NCBI GenBank assembly: GCA_002812745.2
Contig: NCSJ02000003.1
Coordinates: 124,001-188,000 of the forward strand
Origin: Scytalidium lignicola
Lineage: Eukaryota > Ascomycota > Leotiomycetes
DNA length: 64,000 nucleotides
Direction of reading: 5' to 3'
Of the stretch, positions 1 to 11,677 are shown piece by piece. The translations under genes and the position numbers were made by a program. Position 1 is the first letter of the stretch; each line of letters starts with the position of its first letter. The notes below the pieces were generated by a model that was not told where the DNA came from, did not search any database, and saw only the letters and a program-made list of their open reading frames with translations.

Positions 1-702
1 CACCAAGAGATATCATCTCCCACGTGAACGAATTATCTCCTAATCCCATATCCAAATTCATAGTTGTGCTGAACGTGAGGTCATCCATTGGCTGCTGCGG
101 AGAGTCGTCATGCAATCGCCATCGGTCTGGATTTATATCGTTTGCAATATTAAGAGGGGCATTTGACATACTAAAATCAGTCGCCGGTACTGGAGGAATG
201 CCTAAGCCTGTTGTATTCTCTGGAACTGTAACAGTAGTGTCTTGGGATTTTAGTAGAGTTTCAACTTGTTCTGATGAGTGGTTTTATGTCAGCACTTCCC
301 CTTTAAAAAGTCGATATCATATCTTGTCCTTTGAACCAGGCTTTATTCCAGCAAATAAAAAGTTTTAGGAAACTCACTAAGCCTTTCTTCCAATGCTTTC
401 ACATATCCCCGCTTTGGCCCTGATTTCCTCCTGACTTCATCATATGCACAATCATGGCCTAATCTCGTACATGTCGAGCAGCTGGGCTTTGATCCATCAC
501 ACTTGAGCTTTCTCTTCCGACATATAATGCATGCTATTCTCTTTGGTTTTGGTACAGTCGAATCAGTAGCAGATGCATTCTGTCCCGCGGGACGCTCCTC
601 GCTCCCAGGGCTTTTCTGACGATTGGCTTGACCATCATTTCCAGTCGGTCGCGAGAGATCATTGAAGTAGTCTTCTGGCGGAGTGTTCGACGCTGAAGAC
701 AT
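1..702 (-). CDS. Zn2Cys6 transcription factor, N-terminal part (3' end beyond window)
   Basis: Predicted fungal DNA-binding transcription factor acting in the nucleus. Exon 1 is 702-378 and exon 2 runs from 270 to the window edge; the 107-nt intron has a GTGAGT donor at 377. The zinc cluster is complete: C58, C61, C68, C75, C78 and C85, with C-x2-C-x6-C-x6-C-x2-C-x6-C spacing. A basic linker (RRKSGPKRGYVKALEERL) follows, and the splice restores a coiled-coil dimerisation stretch (LEERLKQVETLLK). The N-terminal 50 residues are polar and look disordered. The regulatory domain lies outside the window, so target genes cannot be named. The zinc cluster family is certain; the subfamily is not. Confidence 0.85.
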
Positions 703-1950
703 GATTCTGATTAGGGAATACCACTACCGAAATTTCTAGAGGCCTCCCCTAAAACAAATTGCTCCCTGGCTATGTTCGAGAAGATGGAGATTAGGACCGG
801 ACGTTGAGTCGCAGTTCGAGGGGTAAATCTGCTTTGCAGACCAAATCTAACCACCGCTTGGGAAGTCACTGTCAACGGTCGTGAATTTCTGACGACAGCG
901 GTTATTCATCCGATTGACAGATGTCATAGACTGCAATTACATACTCCACAACCTTATCTGATGCTACTTTTCGAGAGGAAATTGCCTCCGGGCGCAAAGG
1001 GATAGCTGCTGCGCCTCTTAACACTTAAAAGTAGCGGGTGTCAAGCTAAACGGTCGGCGGTCGCTTGTGAAACCACCGCACGCCACTGTGTAATCGGTGG
1101 TTGTATCGTAATAACTCCCCAATCTTCAACAATCTTCAATCCACTTCTAAACAGAAGACAACAATGATCTTGAAAATCAGCAGCACTCTCGAGACAAAAA
1201 AAATAAGCTTAGATAGGCGGGTTCTTCTAAGACAAACAAATCCGAAGGGATGCACTACCGCAGCGTGGCAGTGTTTGGTTTAACATGGTGTTGAACATGG
1301 CTTGCATGCGAATGCGAAGCAATGCGACCTCAGTTCCAATGATTGACTGAGCATCCACGCAAAGCGGCATCAGGCAACAGGCAGCCATTTCGTAAGCCTT
1401 TTCGAGCCCACCTCTCACAATACACAGGGCGTGACAGGACAGTCAGCATCTTGGTAGCAATCCGCGAAAGGAACTTAGCGCCTCAGCCTTGTGCATCGCC
1501 TCGAACTCCAATCAGCGTCAAGCAGTCACCAGACGTGAAGGCCGAATTCTACTTCCAGGAGGTCGGCCTTGGGTCGGCCTAATTATTAGGCCGACTTAGG
1601 GTGGGCCTTCCAGCTTGGAAATCCAGGTTGCACGCTGGGCCTTCTGATGACGATTGCGAAACCGAGGATCAGGAACCAGCTGATGCAGCCGCTACGTTCG
1701 CACTCTCCTCCAAAACGCCATGAACATGCCTTTCGAATGTGTCTGATATCGACGTGGCCTTTGTGCTCGGTCCCAACTACGCTTGATATGTCGTCATCCT
1801 GCCCTTTATTCGATGCTTGGCATCCGATCTGGCGTCAAGGGTATGGAGAGCTTAAATGGACGCGTTGCCTTTCACCCGTCTACAGTAGCTTATTTCATGT
1901 TTGCTGTCACATAGATGGCGTGGAGTAGTACTGTAGCATGTTGGATCTCC
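703..1950. other. Intergenic region, no gene seen
   Basis: About 1.25 kb between the start of the Zn2Cys6 gene and the 3' end of the THOC3 gene. It should hold the promoter of the Zn2Cys6 gene. Short reading frames occur on both strands but none resembles a protein I know. It contains a perfect inverted repeat at 1573-1595 and one TACTGTA motif at 1929. Confidence 0.5.
1573..1595. repeat. Perfect 10-bp inverted repeat with 3-nt loop
   Basis: The arms GTCGGCCTAA and TTAGGCCGAC are exact reverse complements around TTA. A partial direct copy (GGTCGGCCTT) lies just upstream at 1561-1570. It is far from either flanking start codon. It could be a binding site for a dimeric regulator or a chance hairpin; nothing else supports a function. 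Confidence 0.6.
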
Positions 1951-3174
1951 TTATTTTCTCTCGTAGTCAACACCAACGATCTTGAGACTCCCAAGGTCTG
2001 TATACGCAAGACAATAGCGACTAGGATGCCATGCAACGACTGGACAAGGGCCAGCCGTTTTCACCGTGTGTACATATTCCCCAGTCTCAGTGTGAGCTAT
2101 CTCCAATCCAGGACCTTCATCACTACCACCTACAATGAAACTACCGTCGAAGCTGAAGCTGATGCTTCTCACTGGTCCTACCATATCAATCAGGGTCCGT
2201 TGGCAGATCCAGTCTGTCGTATCCCAAAGTGCTATGATCGAATCCGAGCCACCAGTAGCTAGAAATCGAGCGGTAGGTTGCATCTCAATTGAGAGACAAG
2301 AAGATGTGTGACCGTTGAGCGTAAATGGAATGGAGTGGTCGTAGCTTGTATTGAAAATGGGTTCGAAGTCTGGATATGACAGTATCTTCACACGCCCTTC
2401 TCCAGTGGTCAAGCATATCTTTTTGCTATTCCAGTCAAAAGCAACCTGGTTAGTCTGCACTGGTTGCTGATGGGAGGATATTGGTGTCGACTGTGTTGGA
2501 GATAGTACAAAAAGATTATCTGTCTGCATAGTTTTAGCAGGTCTCAACGTATATCCAAGAAGACGGTGCGTGCCAAACAAAAAAGAGCATACTGAGATTA
2601 TAAGTGAAAGGGTACTATACCTTATTTCCAACCACAAGTGTCTCACCTGAAGGGCTCCATGCCAACGTAAATGAATCGCCCAGACCTCTGATTTCATTGA
2701 TAGCTGCCTTCGTTCTAACATCCCAAAATTTTACAACTCCATCATTACTGACACTGCAAAGCTCAGCATCCTTTACCGGGTTGAAGGCCACCTTTTCAAT
2801 CCCGGCAGTATGCCCCTTCAGCTCCGTAGAGTACCTAACATTTGGTCTGTCAGGATTCCATACCCGAAGCGTCCTATCAGCAGACCCTGTAGCTATTAAA
2901 CTGCCGGTTGGATTCCATGCAATAGACCGTAACCTAGTATGTGTTAGCTAATGGCTACACAGGTGAAGAGAAACAAGCGTCATATGAAGCAAACTGAAAT
3001 TAAAGGGAGCCTTGGGAGGCCAAACAAAGCATCTGAGCAAAATGAAGTAACAACATACGAATGAGAGCCCGCGCCTCTTGTGGAAGGATCGTGATAAGAT
3101 TGTGTTTTAAGTATACTAAAGTACGCAGAGAACTTCTCTTTAGAGATACTCTGCCGTTGGCGTAGTGGTGCCAT
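1951..3174 (-). CDS. tex1: THO complex subunit 3 (TEX1/THOC3), WD40 protein
   Basis: WD40 beta-propeller subunit of the THO/TREX complex, which couples transcription to mRNA export in the nucleus. Exons are 3174-3059, 2933-2621 and 2523-1951, joined with GTATGT and GTATAG donors, giving 333 aa. The start MAPLRQRQ is in good frame with the downstream blades. The reconstructed repeats contain ADRTLRVWNPDR, VSNDGVVKFWDVRTK, TGGSDSIIALWDT and SFDGSFIVGGSDEG, which match this family closely. The length fits the family. It is divergent from RIC1 with about 500 bp between start codons. Identity is strong by recognition of family sequence; the first splice junction is the least certain part. Confidence 0.88.
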
Positions 3175-3673
3175 CTTAAGCAGCGCGTGTAAAGAAAAAA
3201 CAAAGCCAATGTACCTTTTGGCACGTGTTAGATGGCACTCGATGAAATGGTGTCTAAAGAGGAAACGAGATCTCAAAAGCTAACGACGGGCGAAATTAAA
3301 ATTGACTAGGAATTTATGAATTTCTGCACGGTAAAAAATGACTTTCTTATGTGAAAGTAAACAAGAAATTGTATCTCAAGGATAGGATCAAATAAACTCG
3401 GTAATTTTGAAGATTCGGGGGTTTCGCAAGTCGGTCATTGAAATTAGATATTGAGGTGAGGAACCTAGAAACGGGAGTTGCCGAGACCCAGCTCTATCAA
3501 TGAGGCACTTTGTACGGGTTGCGTCCGCGAAACGCACGGCTCCTACCTTAAATCATCATCCCCCTAACATGATCGGACAGTTATAGCATATTCTTTGTAC
3601 TTGTGATACACAGTAGTGCCACTTGCCTGGCATGCGACGTCACGAATGAAGCTTCCAGTAGCATTGGATAGCC
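3175..3673. promoter_or_regulatory. Bidirectional promoter region THOC3/RIC1
   Basis: 499 bp separate the two start codons, so it must carry both promoters and 5' leaders. I see no clear TATA box or other recognised element. Confidence 0.4.
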
Positions 3674-6600
3674 ATGTACTGGCCCATTGGAGCACCTCGG
3701 ATCTACGCAGCATGCAGCAGCAAAGCGCCTAAAAATCGTGTATTCGAATTTGATGATGATGCTGAATCTCGTGAGACAACTGAAGGGAGTGGATCTTTAT
3801 TGGAAGTTCCGACTACCCAGTCAGAAGGAAGAGGGGAGGACGAGCATGAATCGCGCCTAAGCCCCCAAATTCCCCAAACACCAGCAACGCCACTGACTCC
3901 TGGCATCAACCCGGTTGAGGATGAGTTTCGACGAGCTTCTCAACCTCTCTCTCTGTGGGACAGTGACAATCACTTGAGGCAAGCGCAGAAGGAGCCTCTT
4001 TTGTCATTGGTGTTATCCCGGACTGGTCATCTCTTTGCTGTGATTACCTCAACTTCATTAACAATATGGCAGACAAAGGTATGGTATCCGAATCTTCCAT
4101 TGAGCCTTCTCTCACATTTATCTAGCCTACTGCTATTCTAGCCGTTGTAGTGCGGTCTAAAAAATCGTTAACGACATACGGGCCAAATGTGTCTTTGCTA
4201 GTGCGACCCGATTCGGGCATTTTTGTCGTCCAAACCACTAAAGGATATCTTATCACCTATACCCTGGCCACAGATCCGAATTCTCGTGTGTACAGACCCT
4301 TTTTTGATACAAGCCTTCAATCGCGGAGGCAAAGCAACTTTGCTGGGGGCCAGAGAGGAGATAGGATACTATGGGGAGCCGGAGAGGGAGGAGGCGTCCG
4401 GGAAGTTAGCGTCCGATTTCGAATGGTAATAAAGGTTGATGCTGGTATTGGGAAAGCTTTGGCGTTGGATGATGAACTTGTCGTCGCTACGCAAAAACCA
4501 GCAGCGGTTCAATGCATTAGATGGACCCCCGATAACTCCGGTAACCAGACGAGTACACAGTTGCTAAGCAGGATGGAATGGCTACCAAAGAAGACGAGTG
4601 TGACAGAGATGATTCATGATAGACCAATGAACCTATCTACCTGGATAACTGATGATGGACGAGCGTATGCTGTGCAACGTCTTCCTCCATCAAAGGATGG
4701 CGATACTCCCCAGAAGCTGTTCCGAGGATACTGTTTCCACATCCCACAGGACGAGAACGAGAGCGCGACAAAAGCTGCCATTAATGCTAGGTTCTCTCTC
4801 ATTGCAATTGGTTGCGTAGATGGATCTATTCGAGTGTACACAGCTAGAGATTATGTTGGTAATATTCCTCCATCCCACACTCATAAACTATCTGTTTCTA
4901 GAGCAACTTCGGGAGCCTTGACCTGCTTAGCTTTTTCACCAGATGGGTACTGTCTGTTTGCTGGGTATGAGAATGGCTGGGCTACGTGGAGCGTTTTTGG
5001 TAAGCCCGGATCCACTAGCTTCGGGGTTGATAGGGAAATTGCAGAAAACCACGATGAAGGATGGCTCGATGGGGTAAAGGAAGCTGCTTGGCTGGGAGGT
5101 GGTTCCGAGATTATAATGATTGGCCGTCAGGATGACCGTATATGGACAATGGAGATGAGTCGCAGCGCCATTACTGGGTGTTATACGTCTGCCAATATTT
5201 CCAGAACCTTACTACAAACAACTTCAACTTTAATGGTTTATCGAGGCTATGATCTTCCGGATATGACAACTATCTCAGCTGAAGCTTCATTATGGCATAT
5301 TGCACAGATACCCCCTAGCTATTTAGTGGACCAATGGCCTATTCGATGTTCTGTGATATCTCCAGATGGCAGATACGTTGCGGTTGCAGGCCGGCGAGGT
5401 TTAGCGCACTACAGCGTAAATAGCGGCAGGTGGAAAACATTTGTTAGTGAGAATATGGAGAACGAGTTTCAAGTTCGAGGTGGAATGTGTTGGTATCAAC
5501 ATGTTCTAGTTGCTGCGGTCGAGGCTGGCGATTCTTTTGAACTGCGCCTCTACTCTCGCGAAGCTGCATTAGACAGCTCTCTAGTGCTTGATGTGCAATC
5601 ATTACCTGCCCCAATTGTTCTCATTGCACCGTCTGGAGATGACTCTCTGCTTGTCTATACGTATGATAATCTCTTATATCATTTCATATTTTCCGCAGCA
5701 TCAGGGGTAATCCAGTTAGTACAGGTTGGTCAGATTGCTTTTCATGGGATAGTTCGGTCACCTGCTAGAGTCAGGGGCCTCAGTTGGATTCTCCCTGATG
5801 AGCAACTGCTTGAAGGAGACCCATCTCAAGATGTAGCTTCAGCAACGGTCCTCTTTCTTGTTGATGGGAAACTGGTATTGTTGCAACCGTCAATAAACGA
5901 AGAGGGCAAACTTAAATATGATATGCGGATCATTGCCCAAAACGTCGAATATTATGTATTAACCAGAGATCAACCTCCTCTTAATTTATCAAAACTTCCG
6001 GGATCTCCTACCGATTTATCTATAGAAGACCAGAACCAAGATGAAGCCAGCGGGCTCCGGGACTCTTTATGGACCTTCGAGGGAACTGATATGAAGGTTT
6101 GGCCTAACGTCCAAGACGTTCTGCGCTCAGCACCCGCAGATATGGGCCAAGAATTGCCTCCGATGGCTTCAGTTTCTTTAGACTTCTATCCTTTATCGGT
6201 GCTGCTTGTGAAAGGGATTTTACTAGGCATTGAGCCAGATCTTGTTCAGCGCCGTGATGTGAATTTTGCCTTCTTTAAGCTTAACATAAGGGTATGTCCT
6301 TTCTTTTTCACTTTGAATGTTGATTTGCCAACTGGGATTTAGACTCAATTATTTATTCCCTCCATCCTTCGCTTCCACCTCTCTCGATTTGATTCACCGG
6401 CAGCATTACATCTAGCTCACCGATACCGGCAACTGGAGTATTTTTCCCATTCCTTGGAAATACTTCTCCATGACGTCCTTGATGAGGAAGTTGACACTGC
6501 ACCAGCACCAGATATGGCGCTTCTACCAGTTGTCCTTTCATTCTTATCCTCATTCCCACAATACCTCGATATCATCGTTCAGTGCACTAGAAAGACAGAG

Positions 6601-7047
6601 GTTCGATCTTGGCGCACCCTGTTTACGTACCTTCCACCACCTCAAGAGCTTTTCCAGGAATCGCTAGATAGAGGGTCGCTGAAGACAGCTGGCGGATATC
6701 TCTTGATTTTGCACGCTTTTGAGGAAGTTGACACGAGTTCTGAGCAATTAGTCCGATTATTTACTAGGGCAAAGGAGGAGGAGGACTGGGAACTTTGCAA
6801 AGAATTAGCACGGTTTCTCACTGCTTTAGATGAGAGCGGAGAAACGCTGTTAGAGGCTTTAGAGCTGGCCAAGCTCAAGAATTCTAAACATGAACGAACC
6901 AGCAGTAGTTTCTTGTTCCAGGACACGCGGCTACAAGTTCCACAGCTAGAGAAGTCATCACACAGTCTAAATGGGACACAAAGTAGTGACGAAGGAAGGT
7001 CAAGTAGTGGCAGAAGTAGCCCTCAGAGTTCACCTGGAGGTTTGTAG
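3674..7047 (+). CDS. ric1: RIC1 family Golgi GEF subunit
   Basis: Homologue of Ric1, which with Rgp1 forms the nucleotide exchange factor for the Ypt6/Rab6 GTPase in endosome-to-Golgi traffic. Exons are 3674-4078, 4126-6291 and 6343-7047; both introns are about 50 nt with GTATGG and GTATGT donors. The product is 1091 aa. It opens MYWPIGAPRIYA, typical of fungal Ric1, followed by an acidic and Pro-rich insert, a WD40-like N-terminal half and the RIC1 domain in the C-terminal half (SFPQYLDIIVQCTRKTEVRS, then FTYLPPPQELFQESL). The C-terminus is Ser-rich. There may be an undetected intron near the end. The family assignment is strong. Confidence 0.88.
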
Positions 7048-7445
7048 CTAGAAAGAAATTTGAGACACACGGACAGCTCTTCAATTTCAGGTAATGGACT
7101 TTAAATGTAGATGGGCTACCTAGGATACCGGATAGGCGTTACAGGGCTACATCGTCCGTTAACATTTAGATCATTATATATTATGGAGATTAATCACCAT
7201 GCGAACATTCAGTCAAAAGTGTGATTTTGTACAGTAATTTGATCTCTCCTATCTCAGATAAGGGGGCGTTAGTGCCGATTTAAGCGGGCTGCACTATTTT
7301 TCCCCACCTCGTACCGCAGCACAATATCGCAGCCTTATTATTAGCAGCACTATTCCACGACGACAAGTCTTCTTCAAACCACGAGACGCAGTTGCCAACA
7401 CCCTGGCAAGTGCTCTGAGGCACCTGCTGAAGGGCGATTTTTATC

Positions 7446-8936
7446 ATGGAGGATTTCAATAGTGAGACGGATAGTGACTATACCAGCTACTGGCGAGACT
7501 GGGTAAGTGTTCACGTTTTCTCAAGCTTGTGTCATTGCGGCTGCGCCTAGAGTTGGAAGAGGGGAGACTGGAGCTTAGAAGAGGGATATACAAGCCGACT
7601 ACTATCGATACATCGAGGCTATACTGCACATATCGTCAACTTTCCTATTGCTACAAGCTTCAACTGCTCGACTCGGATGCGACAGGTTCAAACTGCACGC
7701 GAAATAGGCGCCAAGGCGACTGTCTTCACGAATACCTCGATTGCTGCAATATAACCATGACTTGACGGCTTGTGATTACGATTGGATGCTCCAATCCTTA
7801 TTTCACACCCTTCCGTTGTCTTGCATGCTACTCTGCTGTGCGTAGGAGGTGGATCCAGCAGAGTGCAGACCTCGTGAGAATCGTTGGCCAAGTCTTCTGG
7901 ACACTAGAGCGTGCAGATGAGAATGTTGCCATATTTAAGGATAAAAATTGGAGATATCACAATGGCTATGAGGCATTAGATAATTGATAATACATTGAGG
8001 GCATGCACACTCCGCAGTTTCTCAGATGGTCGCAAGCCCACATGCCTGCAAACTTTGTTAATGATTAGTCCTAGGACAAGATCACCTTTTTTTATGGAAG
8101 AATCTGGTTGAAAGTTTACTGACATATATCTACTACAGTTTATTTCTTCTCGAGGCAACGAATATTTTTGCGAGATTGATGAAGAATATCTCACCGATAG
8201 ATTTAACCTTACCGGTCTCAATACTGAAGTCCAATACTATCAATATGCGTTAGATTTGGTCACAGATGTCTTTGATCTAGACTGCGATGATGAGATGCGA
8301 GAAACGATAGAGAAGTCTGCAAGACACCTTTACGGTTTGGTTCATGCTAGATATATCGTCACAACAAGAGGTCTAGCAAAGATGGTATGTAACATCAGAG
8401 AAATTAACCATACCTGATAAGCTAACACTCTGCCGTAGTTGGAGAAATATAAGAAAGCAGACTTTGGGAAATGCCCTCGAGTCATGTGCAAGTCACACCC
8501 ACTATTACCAATGGGCCAATCAGACAATCCCAATGTCAAGGCCGTAAAATTATACTGTGCCAAATGTGAAGACATATACAATCCAAAATCCTCTCGCCAC
8601 GCTTCTATAGACGGAGCATACTTCGGGACCTCATTTCACAATATAATCTTCCAGGTCTACCCTGCGTTGATACCAACAAAATCCTATGATAGATACGTAC
8701 CAAGAATCTACGGATTTAAGGTACACGCTCCTGCTACGTTGATCCGTTGGCAACATACCGAGAGGGACGAGATGCGGAGACGGCTAAGAAAACTTGAGAT
8801 TGATAGTGGCTTTAAGGAAGATGAAGGGGAGATGGATGAGGTCGATTCAGAAGAAGAGGAGGAAGAGGAAGATGTTGAGATTGAGGAAGGTGGAATTAGA
8901 GGCATGGAGATTGGTGCCCTTAATAATCATGGCTGA
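7446..8936 (+). CDS. ckb1: Casein kinase 2 regulatory (beta) subunit
   Basis: Regulatory subunit of the CK2 protein kinase tetramer. Exons are 7446-7502, 8139-8384 and 8439-8936, giving 266 aa. Exon 1 encodes only MEDFNSETDSDYTSYWRDW and is followed by a 636-nt intron; joining to FISSRGNEYFCEIDEEYL gives the unbroken family sequence. The zinc finger that makes the beta-beta dimer is complete (C113, C118, C141, C144), with the same spacing as in animal CK2 beta. The C-terminus is an acidic tract of Glu and Asp. It lies downstream of RIC1 on the same strand with about 400 bp between them. Confidence 0.92.
7503..8138 (+). other. Long first intron of CK2 beta (636 nt)
   Basis: The donor GTAAGT at 7503 and the acceptor CTACAG at 8133-8138 bound an intron roughly ten times longer than the other coding introns here (mostly 47-120 nt). 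Short open frames inside it look like noise. I looked for C/D snoRNA boxes and found no convincing pair. Confidence 0.7.
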
Positions 8937-9462
8937 AAAGCAACATCTGATTATGGCTAAGAAGGAGTGGGCAGTTGGTGGGATTTTGATGATTCTTCGT
9001 GTTCTTTTTCAATGAAAATTCTTAGGGATGGTGACGGATTAGGTTATGTTATTGCACTGCAGGCGTTATTCAAAGCGGAGACTATGGTGCTTCAAGTCGC
9101 CAACTTTCAGGATGTAGGGCTTTACGCTTATCTTGTTTGCTGAAATAGACAGTTCTGTGATTCGGATGTTGCTTTGGTACCAACTGATAACTGTATGGAG
9201 TTGAAGTGGTGTAATGACTAGATGAAGTTTTCACTGATAAATACACATATTACACATGTTATCTGTTGAATTTATCTAGGCCAACTTCATGGTACCAGTG
9301 CCAGTTATCCATCGGAAGGGTAGACGATGTCTAAAGTTTGAGAAGCAAAGTACGTTAATATAGCTAGTCACCCAAATCTAATATCGAGACTTGTGAAGTG
9401 GTTCAATACTTTTTCTTTGCTATTTACGCAATTGTCGCTATGAAATCCCATCTCTCATGAAC
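8937..9462. other. Convergent 3' region between CK2 beta and aldo-keto reductase
   Basis: 526 bp between two stop codons on opposite strands. It should hold both 3' UTRs. No gene or structured RNA is evident. Confidence 0.5.
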
Positions 9463-10615
9463 CTATTTCTTCTTGCCATCAAGATCAGTAAAGAAGTTGT
9501 AACCAAAGTCTTCACTGGAATCATTAAATCTTAATTTCCTGTCCATTCCATTAATCTTCAGCACATCCTGCTGGTCAAGTTTGAAATCTCCCTCAAGATT
9601 CTGCCGAATTCTCTCGGGTGTCTTGGACTTTGGGATAACAGAGTGTCCATGAGCAATACCCCATGCCAGAGCAACTTGAGCACCGGATTTACCGTACTTT
9701 TTCCCGATTTCAACGAGAACGGGGTCCTCCTAAAAATCGGCTGTCAATAATTGAATCATTTTTAATTAAAGATGGGAAGGACTTACTATCAACCTGCCGA
9801 TTTTATGATCGTAAATTGGATTTTGGTTGCCGAAGGGAGAGTATTGAATGATGTGGATGCCTTTCTCTTCATGATACTTGCAGAACTTACTCTGTTGTAA
9901 CCATGGATGTAGTCTTGAGGAAGGTTAGCAAATATTTGATATATAGTGACACCATGAAAGTCATACTCAAGCTCATGAGCGGCAGGAACAATTGAACATT
10001 CCTTCAAGAGGTGATCAACCTCGGCCCACGAGAAATTAGATATTCCGATAGCTTTGGCCTTGCCTTTCTGGATTAGCTTCTCCATAGCTCGATACGTTTC
10101 GACAAAAGAAACATCATCAGTTTGCATCTTGCCATGCAGCTGAGGCATCATTTCGGGTCCTGGCTTGAATGCTGAAGGCCAATGCATTAAGTATAGATCG
10201 ACATAGTCTACTCCCAAATCCTTCAGAGATGCATCTATAGCTGGCTCGACATCCTCTGGTCTATGGGCGTTATTCCATAGCTTTGTGGTGATGAAGAGCT
10301 CGGATCGGGGAATACCACTCTTTTTGATAGCTGTACCAACTGCTGCCTCCGTGCCGTAAACTAAATTTCATTAGTATATATATCAGCAGCACACTTATAC
10401 AGGTGCAGCGAACTTCGAGCCGTATCGATATGTCTATATCCTGCTTTCAATGCTTCTAAGGTTGCACTCTCCATCGCATCTTTGTCTTGCCATCTGAATC
10501 CTGTATCAGAGTCTATAGTAAGAGTGGCATTGATACATTCATGTACTCACGTTCCAAACCCAAGGGCCGGAATGGCAGCACCAGTTTTCAGTTTATGCTT
10601 TGTAATGGGGGCCAT
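9463..10615 (-). CDS. Aldo-keto reductase (glycerol dehydrogenase/aldehyde reductase-like)
   Basis: NAD(P)H-dependent reductase of aldehydes or ketones, cytosolic. Five exons are needed: 10615-10551, 10493-10414, 10360-9967, 9913-9787 and 9729-9463, giving 310 aa, the usual length. The catalytic tetrad is present as D45, Y50, K75 and H108 (HIDTA, YGTE, TKLWN, LMHWP). Cofactor-site sequence IPKSKTPERI is in the last exon. Introns are 53-58 nt. The second intron needs a weak GTTCGC donor, so that junction is less certain. Substrate cannot be fixed from sequence; fungal relatives reduce glyceraldehyde or dihydroxyacetone. It is divergent from the FBA gene. Confidence 0.85.
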
Positions 10616-11677
10616 AGTGTGTTGTAATTAGTATTGAAGGCTTGGTATAGAGAAAGTTTTGAACAGTTGCGAAAAGTATGATCAATTGGAGAATATGGTA
10701 TTGTATGAATGCCAATGAAAGAGACAGTGGAACGGGGAGGGACTATTCTCGCCATATATTACTTAACTATCATCTACAGTGATTAGACAGCAAACGTCAT
10801 CAGCCCACAATGATGGCAAAAGAAATGCCATTACTTGTCTGTCGTCATATACTTTAAACTTTTGAGGATTGCAACACTCAGTAACACATTGTCCAAGATC
10901 GGTAAGGTCTCGTAGATAATTGGAGAACTGACGTCGAATCAGTGAATAACAATAATCAAAACTTGCCCCATCTTAGAGCTTGAAACTTGTACTTGCAGCA
11001 GTTGAGCCTCGTCCGCATCCGCCTTCTAACGTCACTTGTACTGGAAAATAGTTCTTGCGTACCGAAGTAAATATAAAAATATCACGTGAACATGTCCCTT
11101 CTCCCAATTCACCAAATCCGTTACAAACTCGTGCGGGTCATTACCAAGCAGAGAGAAAGTATTACTTTCCGAAGGGTTCCTACGGGATAATCCCATGCCC
11201 CCCCTTTATCTTATGTCTCTTACGGCTTGAAGGAAGAGGTAATTCCGATATTCGCCGGCCTGCACGAGACTTACGGCTGCGGGAAGTGAAACGAGGTTGG
11301 CCCGGCCAGGCCAAACAAAAGGCATGACGCCAAACTACCCCACCAGAGGGCAGAAGCAAGTCTTCTACCACTTCTCCTCCGCAGCATCCTCTCCCTAATC
11401 TTCAACTCTTCACCGACAGAATCAAACCTGAAGAATCTGCAATTGTAAGTCCATCCCTCAGATCACTCCATATCTTCGGCCCTGTAAGCAGGGTCTGCAT
11501 ACGTAACTTAATTGCACATATGCAACCCCCACCACTAGCGCGGATACAGCTGCTGGCCGTACAAAACAAACCTCACCCTCAACAGACTGAGCAAACTTTT
11601 CCTCCACGAACCTAACACTGATAAAATCTCAGGAACCACCCAAATTAATTCCAATTCACGATCTAAAGACAGTAACA
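10616..11677. promoter_or_regulatory. Divergent intergenic region AKR/FBA with likely FBA leader intron
   Basis: About 1.06 kb holding both promoters. Toward FBA there is a convincing 5' UTR intron: donor GTAAGT at 11445, a CTAAC branch sequence at 11612-11616 and acceptor CTCAG ending at 11632, 45 nt before the ATG. A T- and C-rich stretch precedes it. No gene is seen. Confidence 0.45.
11445..11632 (+). other. Probable 5' UTR intron of FBA
   Basis: 188 nt bounded by GTAAGT and CTCAG with CTAAC about 20 nt before the acceptor. There is no upstream ATG-led frame leading into the FBA frame. Predicted from splice signals only. Confidence 0.5.

Noticed and set aside
7529..7987. Two short frames inside the first CK2 beta intron
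   Set aside because: Both lie between clear splice sites, and skipping the whole interval yields the exact family sequence, so they are not coding.
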